Part shown: piece after piece, positions 50,541 to 62,522 of the stretch
How the letters are laid out: each line of letters begins with the position of its first letter
How positions within the stretch are numbered: position 1 is the stretch's first letter
NCBI GenBank assembly: GCA_037043015.1
Contig: CM073325.1
Coordinates: 7,295,001-7,359,000, forward strand
Direction of reading: 5' to 3'
Length of the DNA stretch: 64,000 bases
Source: Bryum argenteum
Lineage: Eukaryota; Streptophyta; Bryopsida; Bryales; Bryaceae
Translations under genes and position numbers: made by a program
Notes under the pieces: model-generated
The model's database searches: none
Seen by the model: the letters and a program-made list of their open reading frames with translations, nothing else
Told to the model about the DNA's origin: nothing

Positions 50541-53526
50541 CTTTCCCAAAGTGATGGCGACCAGTGATGCCTTAATTAGTTGTGCTTTCTTCAATGTGTC
50601 TGAGTGAGCTTCTTGCAACATGCCCTTTTTACTCTTGATGTTATCCAATTCTGATAACACCATGAGATGCTCTGAACTTATCTGGTGTAAAAATTGTTTG
50701 AAATAATGTTAACAATATCTAATTTAAATCTTAAGAGCAACAAAATAATAGCCATGGGTTTAACAAATTATATGTATTATGACAACATAGGTATTTCTTG
50801 ATTATAGACTAGAAAAACTATTCTTATATTTAAGAAAATTGAAGTAAAACATAGTTGAGCAAATACACCAAAATCTAGTAGAAAGAATGCAATCACTATC
50901 AATGAAGAGCCTCGCAACAACAAACCTCTTTCAGTTTTTGCTTCAACTCTTTTTCTTGAGTACTCAAAAGGTTAATCCTTTCCTCTGCTGACGATATGTC
51001 CAGTTCTATTCTCTGTCAAGTCAATTAGTATGACCAAAGATGTGAATAAAGTTCTATTGCACGTCAATATCGTATGTGTTAAAGTGAATGAGGCTATTCA
51101 CTTTTAAAAATTCCCAACAATATTCTCGTTCAATTCGTAGAATAAAAACCTTAGTAAATATAGGCAAAAGAAGAAACCATTTACTAAGATGATATAAAAC
51201 CCATAATAAATATTAGATGTTGTTATTGCCTTTCAAAGTACATGGGGTAATCAACATCATGCCGCTTCATATAAATAGATATGATAATGAGAAATTATTA
51301 TGGAATCCACAAGGACTTTCACCTATAACTTTATTTGAAATGAGATAACTTATAAATGGCCATACATGTGAGAGTAGAATATAGAATTTTAAAACTCAAG
51401 ATGAGTTGAATGAGGGTATGTAGATTCACAAGAAGTGTCTCTCCATGCCTACGGGTAGTTGTTTTAAAGAAACCCTCCAATGTGAATATAGATCATCTAC
51501 TACCTGACATGAACTTTTTTCGAAACTATAAGAGATGCAGGGAACAATATAGCACATAATTTGATAGCTTGTATTGTGTTTCTATAAATAGCATTGTAAT
51601 ACTTCAACCTTACATCTTGTCTGTCCCTTGCTTCTTGCAATGCCTCTTGCAAAGATTGACAAGACCATGTTCCGGGTGACGTGCTCCCAATCTTATCCTT
51701 TGAAAAAAAAATACCAACACCAAACATGTTCACCATATAGAGAAACATCAAAGTTCTAATTGTAATGGTGAGCTAAATATCACCGCTTGTATTCTAAAGA
51801 GTACTATCAACAAGCTAATGATGTTCCTTTGAAACTTCTAAATAAATCATTAAACATAAACCTTGATGTATGGATACCCTCAAGGTCCTCGGGAGAAAAT
51901 GTGTTCACGTGCCATCACATGAACAAAAATTAGGCCTACTCTTCATCAACCCTTTACCGCCAGGAAGGCCCTAACATGATATTGATAGTGATAAAAAAAG
52001 TTCAGCTATTGGACATTTCAAAGCACGTCAGACGCGTGTCAAAGGCGCTGCTGACAGAAAAGGGTCAAAACTACTCTTTTGCCTATGGTTGATAGTCATA
52101 GTGCAAAAATTTGGATACAAAATTGACACTGCATGTACACTAACATAGGGTTGTTTTATCAGACAAAACTCCTATTCATTTGTCATACACAATTTAAATG
52201 AGATGTACATCTATGACGTATCAAATGTCCATCTCATCTAAATTGTGTCTAACAAATGAATAAGTATTTTGTCTGATAAGACAACACTCCTTGACTAATT
52301 ATGAGACAAAGCCTCCAAAACAGAGCAACAGACGTGGTTGCTTCAAAATTCTCATACCTTACATTCTTCAATCTTTCTTCATCTTTTGATGTTTCATAAC
52401 AATTTCACAAAAGGTTGAAACCAAGAATAATTCTGTGGACTTGTACCCTAGAAACTTCAACATAGGAGTGATAAGTACCAAGTCTGGTTTTCGTGGAGTG
52501 GCAAGCTCCTTGTACAACAACTCCCCGCGCAAGGGCGTCTTGGGGTACAAGCTGGTCACCTCCGCCTGTCGTCGATTCTCCTCAATGGCCAGCCTCTCGG
52601 TGATGATATTCTGCAGAGTGATGTTCACACTTTGGGCAACGATTCGCTCCCTGCAGTGCGGGCATGGCGGGGCGCCCATGAGACCTCCTTCCTGGCGAGC
52701 TTTCTTCCTGTGAACTGCTGTGTGCACCGCTATACACTATCCCCCCACACAATAAAACCTTCAAACATCCATTGCTACTTGACCTAATATATTATGGGTG
52801 AGTTCGAAGTTACAGCAGAATTGTCTACAAGATGAACTTCGAAAAATCATGGAAGCTTCAGAGGTTGATAAGTCTGCAGTTAGATGCATGCTATGACTTG
52901 CTACTGAAGGCACATCCACAGCAATCACGTAGGTTCTAGAGATATATGAATTCAACTCCAAGAAGCTCTTCTCGCATTCGGTAACAATAGCCTGCAATAA
53001 GCTCAGGCAATGACTGAAGTAATGAACAGGGATTGGTTCTTTATCTTTCTTGATGGAGTGGTACTGAATATTAGGCAATCGTATTTAAACACTTATGAGT
53101 TCAAATGCAACTTGCATCTTCTTGCTAATAGATTCGTGCTCCAAGTTGATGACATGAGCACATCCAGATTTGTTTTCTTGACAAGAATGGGTGCATTTTC
53201 TTTAGGTTTGTAGGGGGTTAAGGGAGCTAACCTTGGCGCAGAATGTGTGACCACATGGTGTAAGGATGATGGGCGCTAAGTGAGGAGGTTTCATGAGAGC
53301 ATGGCAAATGGGACATCTGCGGCTATCTTCCGTCACCAGGCTGCAAAATCACACAACAATGAAACTTACACAGCTCGAGAATCTTTCGTTTAAATTGCTT
53401 CAGGTCAGTGCTTAATGTGCTCTTAGCAAGAGTGAGAGAAACGTACTTGGGGAGTGAGTCGGAGGGTGCAGCACAATGCTGCCACGCAGAATTCATTACT
53501 GAAAACTCCTCCATGAAGCTGCGCAT
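50541..53526 (-). CDS. RING finger and coiled-coil protein (putative E3 ubiquitin ligase), 3' end unresolved
   Basis: Five exons in consistent phase are read on the minus strand: 53526-53447, 53340-53232, 52736-52479, 51697-51614, 51012-50926, plus 50681-50541. The protein starts MRSFMEEFSVMNSAWQHCAA, then a C3HC4 RING: CPICHALMKPPHLAP, TPCGHTFCAKC, and CPHCRERI. A 20-residue basic stretch (HRKKARQEGG) separates the last two. Downstream exons encode heptad-like coiled coil: SLQEALQEARDRQD, AEERINLLSTQEKELKQKLK, SEHLMVLSELDNIKSKKGML. RING proteins of this build usually act as E3 ligases, self-associating through the coil; the substrate is unknown. The last listed exon ends at a donor (GGAAAG/GTTAGA), so at least one more exon exists below 50541. 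The gene is divergent from the DHH gene. Confidence 0.75.
52150..52285. repeat. Intronic foldback MITE with 60-bp arms
   Basis: 52150-52209 and 52226-52285 are inverted repeats with 52 of 60 matches and a 16-base loop. The left arm starts GTTGTTTTATCAGACAAAA. It lies in the RING gene intron between 52479 and 51697, so it is transcribed as a hairpin with that gene. Confidence 0.75.
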
Positions 53527-54092
53527 TTCAAAGCAGAGAGGTTCAAATGTGGAGATCAACCTTCATTGTATCCAGGGATCATGGGATTAGAGTCTGTAAA
53601 ACGGTGGTTACGGAAAAAGGTTATACGAATTCACATGGGTTATAGAAGAGGGTGTCTCACAGTGGTGTGCCAAGAGGAAGGCGACGGAGGCCGCTTGTGC
53701 TTTACTGTTGCGGTTAGAGGAAGGCTGGGATTGATACCCGGTGTGTTTGGCAGTGGCGGGTATACGGGGTTCCACTCATTCTTTGGCCTTTTGCCCTTGC
53801 GGCGTTTACATAGGGAGTCAAGGCGAAGTGCAATTATATCATAAAGTGTTGGGACAAGTTACGACATGGCCCACACTTTGAAATTTGGGAGATACAAGAA
53901 TGGAAGGCCATTCAAGGCCGTGGGGCTCTTTCTTGAATTCATTACAAAATTATCATTTCACTAGAATATTTTATTGTGAACAAATCAAAAGCATGGAATG
54001 TAGCTAGAAATACAAGTAGACCTCATGACCATGTGACCACAAATTGAAAAGAAATGGCTTTACACTTGGGGGAATTAGCCCACAATTTATCA

Positions 54093-54256
54093 CTCCTTCC
54101 GTCTTAGAAAAATACCTTGATCTGCTTGAAAAGATTTCATATTGATGAGTAATCAAGACCATTTAAACCATATCCAATTGTATCAATGAGTAATCTAGAC
54201 TATCAGAATTCAACCATTTTTAGCAAATCATAGTGTTCTTTCTGAGACGGAGGGAG
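54093..54256. mobile_element. Stowaway MITE, 164 bp
   Basis: The left end CTCCTTCCGTCTTAGAAAAA and inverted right end CTCCCTCCGTCTCAGAAAGA match the Stowaway consensus. TA follows the right end; the left flank is CA, a probable mutation of TA. Confidence 0.75.
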
Positions 54257-54525
54257 TAAGGTGTGGCAAGTGAATTGGCATGTATTTTATAGATTCATTG
54301 GGCTTGAGTCCCGTCCGTAAATACAAGGGGCTCCTTTGTCACCGTATGCCCAAGAATGTCGACTGTGGGTCAAATCGAAAATTCTCAAGTATGATTCTTT
54401 GAGCAATATCGGGTGCAGTATTGTGACTTCAAATTTGGGAGTTGCTGATCACCGCTTCATCACGAGGGTGAAGAAATCATATGGCTTGTGCGACACCACT
54501 CAAATTGTTCTCACATTTTAAGCTT

Positions 54526-55150
54526 ACATCGCCTGCATCTGTGATCAAGAGGTGAGCACTTTGTATACCATCAATTCTTGCGAAGAAATTTCAAAAAATT
54601 AACAGCTGCACATCCAGGTTCAGGATTCAGGGTTTAGGTTTAGGAATCAACTGTAGTATCGAAAACCTCTATGAGTTCAGGGCTATGCCAAATTCTGGAG
54701 CAATCACGCGGTATTAAGCGTACATTGTCCGGAACTGTGATTAAGGGGTGAGTGATTTGTATTACATCGCATCATCTTGTAGGTCCCATGGTCCGTTCTG
54801 AGATTTCGACAAATTGCATGCAGGATCAGGGTTTAGGGTTTAGGAGTGATAGACGTTGGAAGTTATATTCAGGTCGAAGCAGGCCTGTTGTTTGAATTTT
54901 CGATTGACTATAGAAACTCTACTGAATTTAGGGTAATGTCAATGTTACTCGTTCACGTTTTTATTAGCACATATTAGGCTACATTGCCCGCATCTGTGAT
55001 CAAGAGGTGAGCAATTTGTATTTCATGTTTACGTGGTCCTGTTGAACTTTGTGAGATTTCAACAAATTGCATGCAGGTTCAGAAGTTAGGGTTCAGGGTT
55101 TAAGGATTGCTAGACCTTTGTGAGTTCCATTCAGGTAGGAGCAGCAGGGG
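54526..55150 (+). repeat. Three tandem exon-like units with telo-box motifs in the DHH gene upstream region
   Basis: Units start at 54526, 54722 and 54981 with ACATxGCCxGCATCTGTGAT-like sequence and GAGGTGAGCA. Each runs about 90 bp to TTGCATGCAG/GTTCAG or a variant, then CAGGGTTTAGGGTTTAGG-like plant telomere-type motifs. Every unit therefore carries its own splice-donor-like GAG/GTGAGC and acceptor-like GCAG. It is probably a duplicated 5' non-coding exon plus intron of the DHH gene, which starts at 55262. Confidence 0.55.
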
Positions 55151-55261
55151 CTGTCTTGAAACGCTCATGAGTTTAGGGTTTGTTGGTGTTTTTGGAGCAG
55201 TCGCTCGTTGAGCAATTGGAGCAAGACGTGTGTGAGGAGAGGCTGGACTGCTGCTGCATCC

Positions 55262-58011
55262 ATGGAGGAGCTGGGAGTTCTGAAGAAGAATGTGGTGCTT
55301 TACCATTATCCATGTCCTGATGGCATCTTCGCCGCTTTGGCTGCGCATCTTTACCATAATGCCCGTGGCCAACCCGTTTCGTTCCTTCCAAACACTGTGT
55401 ATGAGCCATTAAGGTAGCGTCTATCTATCATTTCCCAGTTTCTTATCGACCGTGTCAGCTTGAATTTCTATGTTGACTACACACTCCAAGTTCTGAATAG
55501 TTTCCAGATCAAATCTCACACAATTACTGAGATTTGAATCTTGTTCAAATGGTTTAGTACACATGTGTGTCTTGTGATTTATCATGCATTTTGTGATGAG
55601 TTTCAATCGCTGGACATACCTATATTCACTCATATTATTTTCACCATGTGATTTTTCAACCTCTGTTGTCTATAAGAATGTGAGACATGAGTAGGTCAGT
55701 TCCTTGAACCACGGTTCAGGGTTCGAGTGGTTTAGCTGTTACTCTGGCTTACGATGGTCTGAACCTGCCTGATTTTATGAGCAGGGTCGAAGATATTAAT
55801 ACCGACAATGTGGAGACTTTTTACCTGCTGGACTTCGCAGGACCGCAGGGGTTCGCAGTAGATCTGGCAAAGAAAGCTAATCAGTAAGCGCTTCAGTCCG
55901 TATTAATTTGTTCAGCCCCTTTCTCGCAGTTCTGAGTTCATCATTGTGACTCTTTTTGGTTCATTTTTCATTCAAATGCAATGCTTGTCACTGATCCTGG
56001 TGATATAATAAATTAAGGCCATATGATCATTATTTGTTCCTTTAGGAATAACAGGAGGCTCATGCATTGTTCATTGTTCTGACAGAGCATGCTCTGGTTA
56101 TTTGCCAACATAAACATGAACTTTGCAGTATTGTGGAGCGATGGATTTTTCGCTAACGTGAGCTACAATTGTGGTGCAGAGCAGAGTGGTAGTATTGGAT
56201 CATCACAAGACAGCACTAGAGACACTGCCACCGAACGGAACAGGCCCTCCGAACCTGCAAATAGTGCTCGACATGAAGCGAAGTGGTGCTACGATTGCTT
56301 ACGATTACTTCCTCCAAAAACTTTCTCCATCCCAAACGTTCATTCCGGCTGATAAAGCTTCACGTCTGGAAATTCTGTTCAAGTATATCCAAGACGCAGA
56401 TTTGTGGACTTGGGCTTTACCAGATAGCAAGCCTTTCAGCAGCGGCTTAGGTGAATCCAGGATCGAGTACAGCGTGCCCAAAAACTCTGCAGTCTTTGAT
56501 CAGGTAACAACAGACTGACACTTATATCAAACTAGAAGTGGTTACGATTGCTCAGTGGTGCTCATATATGGAGCTTTTTGTGCAGCTACTGGCGTTGGAC
56601 CCTGAGGCTCTCATCAAGAAGGGCAAAGTGAGCCTCCAGGAAAATCAGAAGCGGATTGACCAAGCCCTGGCTAACTCGTTTGCAGTATCTCTCGGCCAAG
56701 GAAAGTTCGGCCAGTGCCTGGTGAGTCTCCACATCCGGGTCCTAGTACGGTTATCCTTATGAGAATTCTATAAAAAGATCATTCTCACTCACCGCAGAGC
56801 GCAATTATTCAAACGTTTGATTCTTGGTATTTCATACAAGATCGGTGTTGAAGTGTACATCTCATGACTAGGTGTACGTCATAGATGGTCGTATTCATTA
56901 ACTTATACTTTTTCAGACTTTGGAGACTTTTGCGTCTCTAGTTTCAACAGCTAGTTTGAGGCAATTCTTTAAAATGTTGGGATTTCTTATTACAGATTAT
57001 CCTTGAGTTTAGGATAACCTTATATCTATACTCAAAAGTACGATCGAAAATATAGAATCGATAAAGAAATTCATGAAAACTCTAAAACTCATGAAAATTC
57101 CAAAATCTAGCAATAAATTGAGACTGTAATGAGTCTCGATGTATTGTATTAGGTAGGTAAGTAGTAGATATGGTAGTCACGTCTATGGTATGATAATAAT
57201 GCAACTATAGGTGGTCTGGGAGCACTCGATTTTCCGAAGATGTCCTTGTTTTGACATGAAGTATGGTGGGGGATGTTGCTTCAGGCAGTACGAGCGGATG
57301 CTGTGGCGAATCTTCGAAGCGAGCTCGGCAATCAGCTAGCTGCCAAGAGTCGAGACCAAGGTCTTCGGTATGTTCACGAAGAGCAGGATAATGTGGTGGA
57401 TTGGTCCCATTTCGAAGCACTTTTGTGCATTCTCGTGAGTTTGCAAGTGCTTGTAATATATCCTGATATTCAAGTTTTGGCAGGCCCATCGGAGCTGTCG
57501 TGTATGTGGAGGAAGCGTTGAATGATGCTTCCATGTTCAAAATAAGCTTACGCAGCATCGGAGATGCCGATGATACTACTCAAATCTCTCAGGTGTGCAC
57601 ATCCTACCTTACTCTATATCTCTACATGGGCGTATTCGCATGGTTAGGTGATCCCTTTTGTTTGCAACCGTAATTCTGGAAGAAACATCCTTTGTTGTCT
57701 GACTGGTAGGTGACAGAAAAATACACAGATTCAAAACAGATAAGCCAATACTATCATATCTATCACTTACCTATATACATGACAGTGGTAGATAGCGTTG
57801 GTTTGGAGTACTTACTGAAGTACGATTCAGATCCTGTAGTTGAATTGGATTCTACTGTGGTGTTGAACAATCTTCTTTTGGTCGTGAGTTTGTATGCATG
57901 GAGTCAAATTTGACCTTTTTGATTTGGATTTAGGTTTATGGTGGTGGAGGTCATCGCAACGCAAGCTCGTTCCTGTTGCCGAGAGACGACTTCGAGACAT
58001 GGAGAGTATAG
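55262..58011 (+). CDS. DHH/DHHA1-family phosphoesterase-like protein
   Basis: DHH/DHHA1 proteins are metal-dependent phosphoesterases that act on nucleotides or single-stranded nucleic acid. Exons: 55262-55413, 55785-55883, 56182 or 56185-56503, 56586-56720, 57285-57367, 57484-57592, 57934-58011, about 325 residues. Motif I is YHYPCPDGIFAALAA (residues ~15-30). Motif III is VVVLDHHKTALE, the DHH signature. SGATIAYDYF and LFKYIQDADLWTWALPDSK follow. The C-terminal DHHA1 motif is VYGGGGHRNASSF, close to the stop. Motif I has the Asp of the usual H-x-D-x-D pattern replaced in part by CPDG, as seen in the eukaryotic uncharacterised group. The acceptor of exon 3 offers two in-frame AGs three bases apart. 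No transit peptide is obvious. The gene is convergent with the TrpD2-like gene. Confidence 0.85.
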
Positions 58012-58819
58012 ATGTGTATACGTTAAAGAATAGAGATTTTGCATGAAGGCAAAGGAAACAAGTAAAGATTTATAAGGCGGAATTGTGTTTGTGTTTATGT
58101 TCACTTTATCTATCTGATACCTCTTGAATGAGTTTCAGTCTATGACTACCACAGGAACCTGAGTGCCGTATTTCTTTTACTGATTATTGCACCAGTTACA
58201 CCCTCATATCAACATTAGTACCTCAGAAACTCTCAACCACCAAGCAGAGTTGGTTGCAGATGTGCTTCATCTACTGAACAGCACACACCCCGTTACATAT
58301 TTGACCTAACCCTACCTGCAGGGAATACCATGAATATAGCTCGCAACCAGTGATGCTGAGGAACTAGCAGCAAAATCAGACTGGGCAAGTTATAATTTGA
58401 TACGGTGACCTGAAGTTTGCCTGTGTTCAATCTCTTGTTTCACCGGAGAAAAGCACCACTATACAGACAGTTGATAAATTAGCCCCTTCAGTTAATGAGC
58501 CCACTTTGAAATCTTCAAGTAGTCGAAGGAGACGGTGAACTTTTCGGCCTGGAAATATAAAACCGAAGTGTATCAGTGATGGACTTGAGTCACATACTCA
58601 TTGACTTAAATTGAACCTGAACCTGAACGCAAACCTGGAAGTTTCTAAGCTATAAACTGAATGTCATTCACTGAACGAGCTCTATTTACTTCTGTTCAGC
58701 AATGTAGGGTGTGATATCTGCTCTTTTTTAAATTTCTCGTAGGTAGACGAGAGTGGCCAGGTGACAAAGTCTCAATGAAGTTCAAGATTTCTCTTTACAT
58801 GGAATGGTAAAGAGATATT

Positions 58820-61800
58820 TTACCATTTGCTCCTATTGATGTAATTCAACATTGCATTGAGAGCCCGTCCGCTGTCAATGGCATCTTTCGCTCGTTCCAC
58901 AGCAAGAAGGGGAGTTTCAGCACCCACACAACCAAGTAAGTGGTCGGTCACAGCTGCATTCAGAACGATTCGGTCATAAGCAGGTCCCTTTTCTCCTCTA
59001 AGTGCTGCCATTCCCAGCTCCACGTTTTTCGCAACCTGCAAAGTGAATCATAGCATCAGAAAGTCAATCAATCAAAACAAACAGCCCACTTGTGACTGAA
59101 AAGAAAACTTTACTTACCGATCTATCAACGCGTGGTGTAGATGAAGGAGAAATGCCGTAAGTTTTGGCATTCAACTCAAGGCTGAAGGTTTCTCTCAAAA
59201 CTCCTGCAGGAACAGAAGAGGCAGAATCAGAGAAAGCTTTGGTTCATGAGGATAGTGATTGAAGAGTTGTGGGGTGAGTCTGACCTTCTGGATTTCGAAT
59301 GCCGGACTTGGAGAGCTGTTGAGGCCTGAAACCTGCAACGTAGTTCAATGGTCTTCCCTTTACCACTGCGTCAGGCGACCTTTCTTTCGTTGTGAGAGAC
59401 AATGCGCCTTCCTCTCCCTGCAATGTACACTCTTTAGCCAAAATCGCTCTTATTATCCTTCATATGAAGGGAATAAGAGGAGAACACCCCGCAGGTTTAC
59501 ATTCTATCACTGGAATGAGAATACCAATGGTCTTTAAACCCAGTCTGCACACAATCTCCTGCAAGGACCCTGTTATCTAAGCGCTATATTTGCTCCAATT
59601 AGCAAGTTGGTATGTGAATGACACATTTAAATGTCTACGGCCATTAGATGAAAAAATGGTGGTCACAACTCCAACTTTTAGATGAAACAATGGTGGTCAC
59701 AACTCCAACTTTGAAGCGTTGACACGACACAGAGCATCTGATCCCATTGAGAGATGTCTCTACTCTGCATTCCTGCATGTTTCTAAGTAAAAAAATTGAA
59801 ATCCACTACTTAACTGCAGATTTATTAGCAAAACAATCAGCTCCAACAATTCCAGTTCACTTGTTCTGAGGATCCTGCAGAGCTTAAGCAGGAATGCGCA
59901 CCTTGATGACCAGGCCAGCCTGCACTCCTCTTCTACGTATGAGCATTAAGAGAGGGTCTTCGTAGCCCTCGTGATAGAAGCTGGCCACCATCGCTTCGCG
60001 ACCTGTGCCCTGTAATGAAAAATCACATACGGTACCTCGATGAATACAACAATTGCAGAGCTTCTAGTGCTCATGCTTGCATTGATGAAAGTTGATGCAG
60101 ACTATACTGAAAGCTGTTGACCTTCAAACTAAACACGGTGTTTAGAGGGACAGAACCTTAATGTAATGCTGCACTTTTTCAGTGGTTGCAATAGGTGGTC
60201 GTTTCCTGATGTGCTCTCTCAAATCCACGAGAGAATACCTGGATGAACAAACCCAGCAGTTGTCCTTCAAAATGCTGTACCTTAAGCTATGAGACTCTCG
60301 ACATAAGCAATATTCAAGTATCAATTAAGATATTTCAAATGTCTTTTGCTAAATTTGAACCAGTATTGACAGAAATGAATGAGTACTAGTACATTCTCAA
60401 GCGATCACATGTTTCTGCAGCAATGTCCTCCTACTCGATTTCAAGTTGTGATTAGGATACTAGAATATTATCCAAATAAAACATTCTCATATCGTAGTAT
60501 TGTTTCCTCCTTAGGTCTACAAGCAAACGCTAACATTGATGGACGAGCTTCTCGTTGGCTGATGTACGCAAACCCCACGCCTTCATCCTGTGAGATCACT
60601 GAAGCTTTAAAAACATTTGTCACTGATAAATAACTTCAATACCCCCAAGATATGATGAAACAGGATGCTCACAGCTACAAAGTGAGATGTAAGAGGAATC
60701 TGGAGTAAAATGTGAGCAGAGGAAGGAAAATATCATAGATTTTGTCACTCATGGCAAGGGTGAGCAGTTCAATGGTATAGGGAAGCTCAACTCCACATGA
60801 CTCCAAATCAAAAAGGCACAAGCAATATCGCCAATTCACGAGATTGGAGTTATTGATAGATATTCATACAGACCTCAAGAAGCCTCACTGCGTCACTAGG
60901 CATTAACGTTGTGTTCGCACCCAAGTACTTCAGCATCTGCTCCTCCGTAACACCACCCTGCACCGATCATGAAGTTGGAAAATCAACGATCTCCACAACG
61001 AAAGCCACCCCACAAACCCCACAAGACCTGTTCACCTACCTTGGGAGGCATCCGATCAACTCCGTGCAAAAGACAAGCCTCTCCGTAGCTGGCACGAACT
61101 GCCGCTACGAAGAGAGAACTCCGGAAGAACCGTGTATTCCCATCGTACGGCTCACCATAATGTGTCAATGACTTCACTTTCGCAACTGGTAACGGACCTG
61201 CAAACACAGAACTGATTCCGTTATATAGACATTCTTGCATTAATCTTGTGTACAGAGGGATTCGAAAGGTGTGTACCTAGTTCATCATCAAAGGCCATGC
61301 AGTAAGCTTTAAGCTCTCTGCTAGTCTCGCCATTCATACGAGAGCAGATGAGAAGGGCAGCAAGCAAGGCATCACTGACATGGCCTTCCGGGCCTTGAAG
61401 AGGGAGCACTCTTTTGAGCAACATGACGACTTCCTCATGACCCAAGTGACCGCCTGCGAGGACTTCTCTCAAAGCGCCAACGAGACGGATATCAGGCGGG
61501 GTTCTTCCTGAGAACATGGGACCGAATTGGGAGGAGCCGCCCATGATGGTTCCTTCGGGATCGGCCAGGAAGAGAACCTCCTGTGGTAGGCACTTGTAGA
61601 GAATAGGCCAGAATTCAGACATCGCTTTTTGTTCCCCTTCACTCCATCGCGTTGGATGGGGGAAACAATTCGCTCGTAGCGTCATTGCTCCGAAGTATGC
61701 TCCCATTTGTGCCTTGGACACTTTCTCCGTGTCTGGAAGCTCCCCCCGCGCTGCAGCAGCCACACTCATCAGGAACTTCTTCCTCCTACAAATGCCAGAA

Positions 61801-62522
61801 AGAAAAACATAACTCTAGCAAGCTCTGTGCTCGAACAAGATCCCATTTACTCAGATATTCATTCAGCTCTTCATGAAGTCTCTCTCTTGCTTAGCTCAAC
61901 TACGGCTCTGAGGAACGAAATTAAGAGGTGCTGGTACTTCCAAATCTTTTAATCCTAAGTTAACCTGATAATTCATGCAATATATTTTTGTTCTGCTCGC
62001 ACATTTACTCAAAGGTTAAGGTGCCGATGCTAAAGAATATTAAGTCTCTCATTTGATGATGGGAAACTAGGAGAGGCAGTGCCATCAGATTGAACTTTAC
62101 ACAAGGCAAGGGAGGGGCTTACCTGATTGTAGAATGGTGGTGAGCACTTTGCGAGCTTGGGCTTCATCCAAGGGTCGTGTTTGTGTAGGCCCAGTGCACA
62201 CTCTGGCCTGAGCCTCAAGCAGCGTCTTATTAGGTCCAACGCCATCTTGCAATAGCTTCACTCTCGCTTGAGGCTCCCCATCGTCGTCGTCATCTGATGT
62301 CCATAATTGCGATGGTTCTCCAGCAACGGCATCCAATCTAGTCGCCGAACGTAATCTACACTTTGGTAGGCACCTGCTGCTGATGGAACAGAGCGATGAT
62401 TCCACTCTCAACGGCCAAGGACGGAGCCGCTGCTGCTGATAACTCGTGCTCTCTTGGAAGGAAACAGGACAGAGAGTGCTCTTCCATGACAGAGCATTAG
62501 TGCTCCAATGGATCGCCTTCAT
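58820..62522 (-). CDS. TrpD2-like glycosyltransferase family 3 protein (annotated in plants as putative anthranilate phosphoribosyltransferase)
   Basis: Minus-strand exons: 62522-62123, 61785-61277, 61197-61040, 60957-60874, 60587-60535, 60238-60157, 60009-59902, 59417-59285, 59203-59118, 59035-58820. The first ~60 residues are rich in Ser and Arg and poor in acids, a likely chloroplast transit peptide, followed by an Asp run. Conserved blocks: SKAQMGAYFGAMTLRA, GPLPVAKVKSLTHYGEPYDG, VRASYGEACLLHGVDRMPPK, GGVTEEQMLKYLGANTTLMP, VGFAYISQREARPSMYSLVD, REHIRKRPPIATTEKVQHYI, GEEGALSLTTKERS and AYDRIVLNAAVTDHLLG. The order matches the Arabidopsis At1g70570 type. I see no GTGGD PRPP loop of true TrpD, so anthranilate as substrate is doubtful; bacterial TrpD2 (YbiB) binds nucleic acid. 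The exon 1/exon 2 phases do not match as drawn, so a small exon or shifted splice site is missing there. Confidence 0.85.
59646..59712. repeat. 34-bp tandem duplication in a TrpD2-like intron
   Basis: AGATGAAAAAATGGTGGTCA through CCAACTTT is followed at once by a second copy with AGATGAAACAATGGTGGTCA. It lies in the intron between 59902 and 59417. Confidence 0.7.

Noticed and set aside
53205-53222. TAGGGGGTTAA as another TTAA element end
   Set aside because: No partner end was found, and it lies just inside an intron of the RING gene.
54600-55180. Interstitial telomere array
   Set aside because: Only scattered TTTAGGG words within diverged units, not a continuous telomeric tract.
61830-61915. 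Extra TrpD2-like exon (ARERLHEELNEYLSKW on minus)
   Set aside because: Helical and suggestive, but available splice sites do not repair the phase between exons 1 and 2, so left unresolved.
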